Origin: Owenia fusiformis | Lineage: Eukaryota; Annelida; Polychaeta; Sabellida; Oweniidae | Assembly (NCBI GenBank): GCA_903813345.2 | Contig: CAIIXF020000007.1 | Location: 39,166,671-39,230,670, forward strand | Reading direction: 5' to 3' | DNA: 64,000 nt | Shown here: piece after piece, positions 62,901 to 64,000 of the stretch | Position numbering within the stretch: position 1 is the stretch's first letter | Layout: every line of letters begins with the position of its first letter | Translations under genes and position numbers: made by a program | The notes under the pieces: generated by a model | The model's input: only the letters and a program-made list of their open reading frames with translations | Told to the model about the DNA's origin: nothing | Database searches by the model: none

Positions 62901-64000
62901 TGCTGGTGCTTTGAAGTCTGCAACTGACCCTAATCTTGGCCTCTCGGATATGCAATCTGGGATATCAACGATCGTCGCTTTCTCACAGGAAAATGTCAAA
63001 GCAACTAGAAAGAAAATTCTCCCGATTATCAAATCATATCTTCAAAGTGAGGCTGTGACATCACAATCTGCAAATGCGAATGCTAACAATTCAGTTGATT
63101 TATTTGGAGACCTTTCCAACACGAAGGCGACATCTGGCGGTGAGGTTTCTAATGAGTTTGACATTTTTGCAACAACAGCCGCAGCAAATGATGCTCCACC
63201 TAAGGGGTCTTCCAATGAAGACCCCTTCGCAATGTTTGATACATTATCCCCTACAAACATTCCACAATCAACTGGTCAAACTAATTTGGATATATTTGGT
63301 GATATGAATATACAGGGTGACCAGAAAACAGTGCCTTCGGATAGTTTAGCAGGACTAGATGTATTTGCATCTCCCAGTATGCAGACAAATCCCCCTATCA
63401 CACAGTCAAATATGGATGCATTTGACCCTTTTGGTGATTTAGAATCATTAGCTCAGAGTTCGTCAACAGCAACAGGAAATGATGTCACTCAAACAGGAAG
63501 TGATGTCACTAAGTCAGGAAGTGATGTCACAAGTGGACTTGGTGATTTTGATCCATTCGCTAGTTTTGGTGATATAACAAATGAACCCCTGGTGCCAGCA
63601 GTCAATGTGACTGCAACTGATCCGAGTCAGCCAATCATTGACCCATTTGGAGGGGTGCCTGATAATGGACCCTCCCAACAGGGTGTAAGCTACCCTGCCA
63701 CCCCTCCTAATAGTAACATATCCCCTCATGATGGTTCAGTAATTGCTCAACATGAAACCTTACTCCCAAGTTTCAACAGCTCAGAAATGGTTGAGAAAAT
63801 CAAACAAAAGAAAGCCTTACTAGATGATGCTATTGACCAAACTCCTGATGAGTCAGACACTTTCCCTTACACTCCAAAGAATAGTTTCGCAGAGAGCCAT
63901 ATGGAAACCTATGCCAGAGAACACAATCTTCCCAGCTTTAATAGTTCCGAAATGGTGCAGAAAATAATGGATAAAAAGGCCTCTCTCCCTGACCTTCAAG
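35914..64000 (+). CDS. PRUNE1: Prune-type DHH exopolyphosphatase, spliced gene, 3' end beyond window
   Basis: This is a member of the DHH phosphoesterase family (Prune branch, DHH plus DHHA2 domains). The human relative hydrolyses short-chain polyphosphate and binds signalling proteins. Eight coding exons (about 682 codons so far) join with matching phases. The motifs read in order: VIGNEACDLDS (motif I, exon 2), FRDEIDL and VD (motif II, exon 3), LDHH (motif III, exon 3), ILLDTVNL (motif IV, exon 5), then the DHHA2 region in exons 6-8. The C-terminal tail is rich in D-P-F and D-x-F motifs and ends, as far as seen, in the TPxNS...LPSFNSSEMV module that human PRUNE1 also has in simpler form. 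Whether a PRUNE2-like BCH/CRAL-TRIO extension follows cannot be seen. All catalytic motifs are intact, unlike PRUNE2. Introns are up to 10.2 kb. Confidence 0.97.
35950..37510. other. PRUNE intron 1, left part, with GC-rich palindromes
   Basis: At 37015-37210 motifs such as GAGCTCGTACGAGC, AAGGCCTGTACAAGCTCGTA and their inverses recur five to six times. This gives an island of short inverted repeats in otherwise AT-rich DNA. No exon was seen. Confidence 0.5.
37522..37681. mobile_element. Palindromic MITE, ~160 bp
   Basis: The inverted arms AGACCGAAGAGCATGTGTTA and TAACACCTGCTCTGAGGTCT continue through ATCGACGAATAC / GTATTCGTTGAT and GGCTAGGCACAAA / TTTGTGCCTAGCC. The whole unit is a near-perfect hairpin with a loop of about 35 bases. 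Confidence 0.8.
37745..37915. repeat. Degenerate tandem repeat of about 45 bp
   Basis: GTAAGGGTTATATTAATATA-like units recur four times with variable spacing. Confidence 0.55.
38360..38445. repeat. Two-copy direct repeat
   Basis: CCAAAAAAGAGAATTGCATT followed by TTTGGATCACC occurs twice in tandem with one base changed. Confidence 0.8.
39040..39310. repeat. 20-bp minisatellite with a dispersed-repeat head
   Basis: From 39123, units of TTTCAAATGGGTGCAAGTGT recur about nine times. The preceding block (TCTGTAACAAATGGCAGGTG) belongs to the dispersed family also seen at 39600, 43620 and 62820. Confidence 0.8.
40150..40320. repeat. Short GATGGTATGGGTTAAAAT repeats
   Basis: Four to five imperfect copies of a block around AAGATGGTATGGGTTAAAAT lie in PRUNE intron 1, 350 bases before exon 2. 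Confidence 0.6.
40674..40778 (+). CDS. PRUNE1: PRUNE exon 2: DHH motif I
   Basis: The exon has 35 codons in phase 0/0, with acceptor ATTTTTTCAG and donor ACG|GTAAGT. It encodes DDIDSYDIVHVVIGNEACDL, then DSTVSSLVYAYYL. The Asn and the Asp residues of GNEACDLDS form motif I, which binds the catalytic metals. Confidence 0.97.
40779..43258. other. PRUNE intron 2, left part
   Basis: AT-rich sequence. A small inverted-end element with TACACTCCCCTTCATAAG / CTTATGGTAGGGGTGTACA is visible at 42531-42780 and resembles the one at 6752-7040. No exon was recognised. Confidence 0.5.
43259..43436. mobile_element. Pogo-like MITE, 178 bp, TA target
   Basis: The ends CAGTAAAACTTGTGTATAGT and AGACAGGTTTTACTG are inverted and flanked by TA. 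The interior repeats GGTGTTCACTAGAGAGAGG. Confidence 0.85.
43690..44946. repeat. 57-bp tandem array grown from a pogo-like MITE
   Basis: There are about 21 copies of a 57-bp unit containing GTTCATACAAATAGGTGTTC and AGATTAGAGAGGTCTTCAGA. The last unit runs directly into GATATACAGGTTTACTG, the family's right terminus. The unit is thus the MITE's subterminal sequence amplified in place. Open frames on both strands here are a by-product of the unit being a multiple of three. Confidence 0.92.
44947..46600. other. PRUNE intron 2, no clear features
   Basis: AT-rich sequence with random short frames. No exons or repeat ends were recognised. Confidence 0.5.
46650..46765. repeat. 11-12-bp tandem repeat (CTTATTCCATT)
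   Basis: About ten copies of TTATTCCACTC / TTATTCCATTC. The repeat yields a Phe/His/Ser/Tyr-rich frame that is not a gene. Confidence 0.85.
46770..49434. other. PRUNE intron 2, right part
   Basis: The stretch includes a reversed copy of the dispersed repeat at 47975-48065 (GCCAAACATCAACCACC ... ATGTCACCACTCGTGG) and a decayed hAT-like end, TAGCCAGGGGGGTGTGCTCG, at 48767. A 113-codon frame at 48346-48687 was not recognised and shows no conserved domain. Confidence 0.45.
49435..50340. mobile_element. Pogo-like MITE split by a TTAA foldback element
   Basis: The outer ends CAGTGAAACCTGTAAAGTGG and CACTTCTACAAGTTTTACTG are those of the pogo-like family. They are separated by the TTAA element at 49524-50260. 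Removing it joins GACTTAATGCCAAATG, close to the uninterrupted sister copy's GACTTAATGTTAATTG at 1440. Confidence 0.88.
49524..50260. mobile_element. TTAA-target foldback element, 737 bp
   Basis: The ends GGTGCCATGGAAGTTAAC and GTTAACTTCAATAGCACC are inverted and flanked by TTAA on both sides. The two halves are complementary along nearly their full length (for example GACCTCCAGTCAATTTAACT with AGTTGAATTGACTGGAGGTC), giving arms of about 340 bases. No coding capacity. Confidence 0.9.
50967..51250 (+). CDS. PRUNE1: PRUNE exon 3: DHH motifs II and III
   Basis: The 284-bp exon begins VSRDEGRIVYLPVLNIPHSE, continues with HLIFRDEIDLAGL and LTLVDFNIFPKSD, and ends near VEILDHHKQEVME. The Asp of LVD is motif II and DHH is motif III. 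As I recall, human PRUNE1 has DHR at motif III, so this protein keeps the canonical triad. The exon's own first bases are GTAAGC right after the acceptor AG, which makes the junction look like a recursive splice site. Confidence 0.97.
51251..52825. other. PRUNE intron 3, left part
   Basis: The stretch contains a truncated relative of the 19796 MITE at 51462-51600 and a G run at 51785-51795. The sequence after the G run (TATTCTGGATTTTGAAGCCC) is shared with 57310. Confidence 0.5.
52826..53350. repeat. Imperfect direct repeats of ~110 to 390 bp spacing
   Basis: ATCATTTGGCTTTGTGCTTT followed by ATTATGGCTTTTGCCTTGAG occurs at 52836 and 53228, with a partial copy at 53048. CAGTAAAACCTGTCTACTCC occurs at about 53124 and 53318. 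This is a local duplication that includes a pogo-like MITE end. Confidence 0.65.
53410..53590. mobile_element. hAT-like MITE of the CAGGGATTTCACTAG family, nested
   Basis: The ends are CAGGGATTTCACTAG and CAATGAAACCCCCTG. The interior contains AAACAACAGGCAATTTTGTG. It lies inside a pogo-like repeat (about 53318-53686). Confidence 0.8.
54062..54535. repeat. 14-bp minisatellite, about 34 copies
   Basis: The unit is GTGAGTAAATCAGA with G/A variants (AATGAGTAAATCAG). A higher-order block with AAAATGTAGATCAGG recurs three times. Each unit contains GTGAGT, a good 5' splice-site core, in the sense direction of PRUNE intron 3. Confidence 0.92.
55596..55705 (+). CDS. PRUNE1: PRUNE exon 4
   Basis: The 110-bp exon encodes LQMDIEMVGSCSTLVAEKLL and then NNEDFTVDEKVALLLTG, matching the VELVGSCATLVTE block of PRUNE. 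Acceptor CTTATATAG, donor ACAG|GTATGC. Confidence 0.96.
56194..56349 (+). CDS. PRUNE1: PRUNE exon 5: DHH motif IV
   Basis: The 156-bp exon encodes TILLDTVNLSPQAGRATPKD, then LGKLLPDLDREGLYKKLEAA. The Asp of LLDTVN is motif IV (human Asp179 equivalent). The exon is visibly more GC-rich than its neighbours. Acceptor TTTAACTTAAG, donor TCAT|GTAAGT. Confidence 0.97.
57066..57683. mobile_element. Pogo-like MITE, 618 bp, TA target
   Basis: The ends CAGTAAAACCTGTTAAGGGG and TTACAGGTTTTACTG are flanked by TA on both sides. It contains a nested hAT-like element at 57394-57556. Confidence 0.85.
57394..57556. mobile_element. hAT-like MITE with CACATG target duplication
   Basis: The ends CAGGGGTTTCATTAA and TGAAACCTCTG are flanked by a perfect 6-bp repeat, CACATG (57388-57393 and 57557-57562). 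It is nested in the pogo-like MITE. Confidence 0.88.
58109..58580. mobile_element. Palindromic MITE, ~470 bp
   Basis: The inverted ends CCCTTAGGAAAAATGTTATG / CATAACATTTTTCCTAAGGG carry TA on each side. The interior is full of TTATGGGTA and TACCCATAA motifs in both orientations. Confidence 0.82.
58597..58951. mobile_element. PiggyBac-like MITE, 355 bp, TTAA target
   Basis: The ends AGGGGCAACAAGACC and ATTGTTGCACCT carry TTAA on both sides (58593-58596 and 58952-58955). It is the reverse-oriented sister of the element at 24459-24822. Confidence 0.9.
59087..59181 (+). CDS. PRUNE1: PRUNE exon 6: start of DHHA2 domain
   Basis: The 95-bp exon encodes LSTPDMLRKDMKLVTTEAAT, then VPISMVTMDIK. It matches the LTTEQMLRKDQK and AISxxxMDL segments of the family. 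It ends in phase 0 at AAG|GTGAGA. Confidence 0.95.
59420..59492. repeat. Half of a pogo-like MITE
   Basis: AAGTGGAACACCTCCCAAGT and GGTGTTCCACTTAGAAAGG precede GTTTTACTG and TA. The left terminus is missing. Confidence 0.65.
60197..60355 (+). CDS. PRUNE1: PRUNE exon 7: DHHA2 domain
   Basis: The exon has 53 codons in phase 0/0, beginning DFLSRPNVEKDLAEFGTTHY and continuing VVVAVMTASI and RQLALYSVDDKWREK. It fits the DHHA2 beta-sheet (FLxR, VLVAMT, RQLAIF-type strands). Acceptor TACTTCAG, donor AAG|GTAATA. Confidence 0.95.
60356..61380. other. PRUNE intron 7, left part
   Basis: AT-rich sequence with two imperfect copies of a block of about 110 bases (CATAACATTCGATAAAGAAA and CATAACATTTGATAAAGATA, 60740-60930). 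No exon was recognised. Confidence 0.5.
61385..61960. promoter_or_regulatory. Promoter-like motif cluster in PRUNE intron 7
   Basis: The stretch is CpG-rich for this window. It contains CCAAT-like GATTGGTCAA at 61461, a YY1-like CCAATATGGCGAC at 61893, an E-box/CLEAR-like ATCACGTGACC at 61916 and an ETS-like CTTCCGGAA at 61931. Such clusters mark housekeeping promoters. They could drive a short PRUNE transcript or an unrecognised non-coding gene. No linked exon was proven. Confidence 0.35.
62770..62875. repeat. Dispersed repeat copy before PRUNE exon 8
   Basis: The block TCTGTAACAAATGGCAGGTT and TTGATGCTGTTCGGCAGTTA match copies at 39050, 39600 and 43620 and reversed copies at 20400 and 48030. 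It lies 25-120 bases before the exon 8 acceptor. Confidence 0.6.
62899..64000 (+). CDS. PRUNE1: PRUNE exon 8: end of DHHA2 and DPF-rich tail, open at window end
   Basis: At least 367 codons are open to the last base, after acceptor TTTTTTCAG. Residues 1-50 (LAGALKSATDPNLGLSDM to RKKILPIIKSYLQ) finish the DHHA2 domain. The tail is low-complexity and acidic, with VDLFGDL, EFDIF, EDPFAMF, LDIFGDM, LDVFA, FDPFGDL, FDPFASF and IDPFGG. Near 63470-63540 an eight-residue repeat (GSDVTKSG-like) occurs about three times. Near the end two copies of LPSFNSSEMV-x-KI occur, each preceded by a TPxNS motif. The DPF and D-x-F motifs resemble ligands of the AP-2 appendage in endocytic proteins. That role is inference. 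Confidence 0.94.

Overview
The window is eukaryotic nuclear DNA. Genes are split into short exons with GT/AG splice sites and long AT-rich introns, and the introns are packed with non-autonomous DNA transposons, foldback elements and minisatellites. Gene content and repeat style suggest a marine invertebrate, with a lophotrochozoan such as a mollusc or brachiopod as my best guess. The phylum cannot be fixed from the sequence alone. No bacterial or viral genes, CRISPR arrays, tRNAs or rRNAs were seen.

Two real genes lie head to head. (1) On the minus strand, from 33850 down to 2372 and off the left edge, is a Golgi alpha-mannosidase II gene (GH38, MAN2A type). I could place 17 exon positions with exact splice sites and consistent phases, giving about 923 codons. 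The C-terminal ~200 residues should lie left of base 1. (2) On the plus strand, from 35914 (possible 5' UTR from about 34300) to beyond 64000, is a Prune-type DHH exopolyphosphatase gene. Eight exons are visible. The last is open at the window end and encodes a long low-complexity tail rich in D-P-F and D-x-F motifs. The two start codons are about 2.06 kb apart and may share a divergent promoter holding two CRE-like TGACGTA motifs.

The most unusual feature is the mannosidase gene itself. It carries two alternative first exons (33850-33734 and 22017-21898), each encoding a different cytosolic tail and signal anchor and both ending in phase 0. It also carries two tandem-duplicated internal exons. 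Exons 8a/8b are each exactly 178 bp, with identical phases, and contain the acid/base segment. Exons 15a/15b have the same phases and contain the conserved GAYLFLPDG segment that lines the active site. All four copies are open and have splice sites. This looks like a glycosidase whose active-site walls and Golgi anchor can be exchanged by alternative splicing and promoter choice. Minisatellites built from copies of its own splice sites (27-bp units at the exon 8a acceptor, longer units at the exon 4 donor) and a ~1 kb foldback element next to the exon 8b donor sit where they could affect that choice.

Introns and the intergenic space hold several transposon families. These include pogo/Tigger-like MITEs (CAGTAAAACCTG ends, TA target), a mariner-like foldback (CGAGGGTTGATCA ends, TA target), piggyBac-like elements (TTAA target, AGGKGCAA or GGTGC ends), hAT-like short elements with 5- or 6-bp target duplications, a 5'-truncated LINE, and at least eight tandem arrays. 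Several insertions are nested and their order can be read directly.
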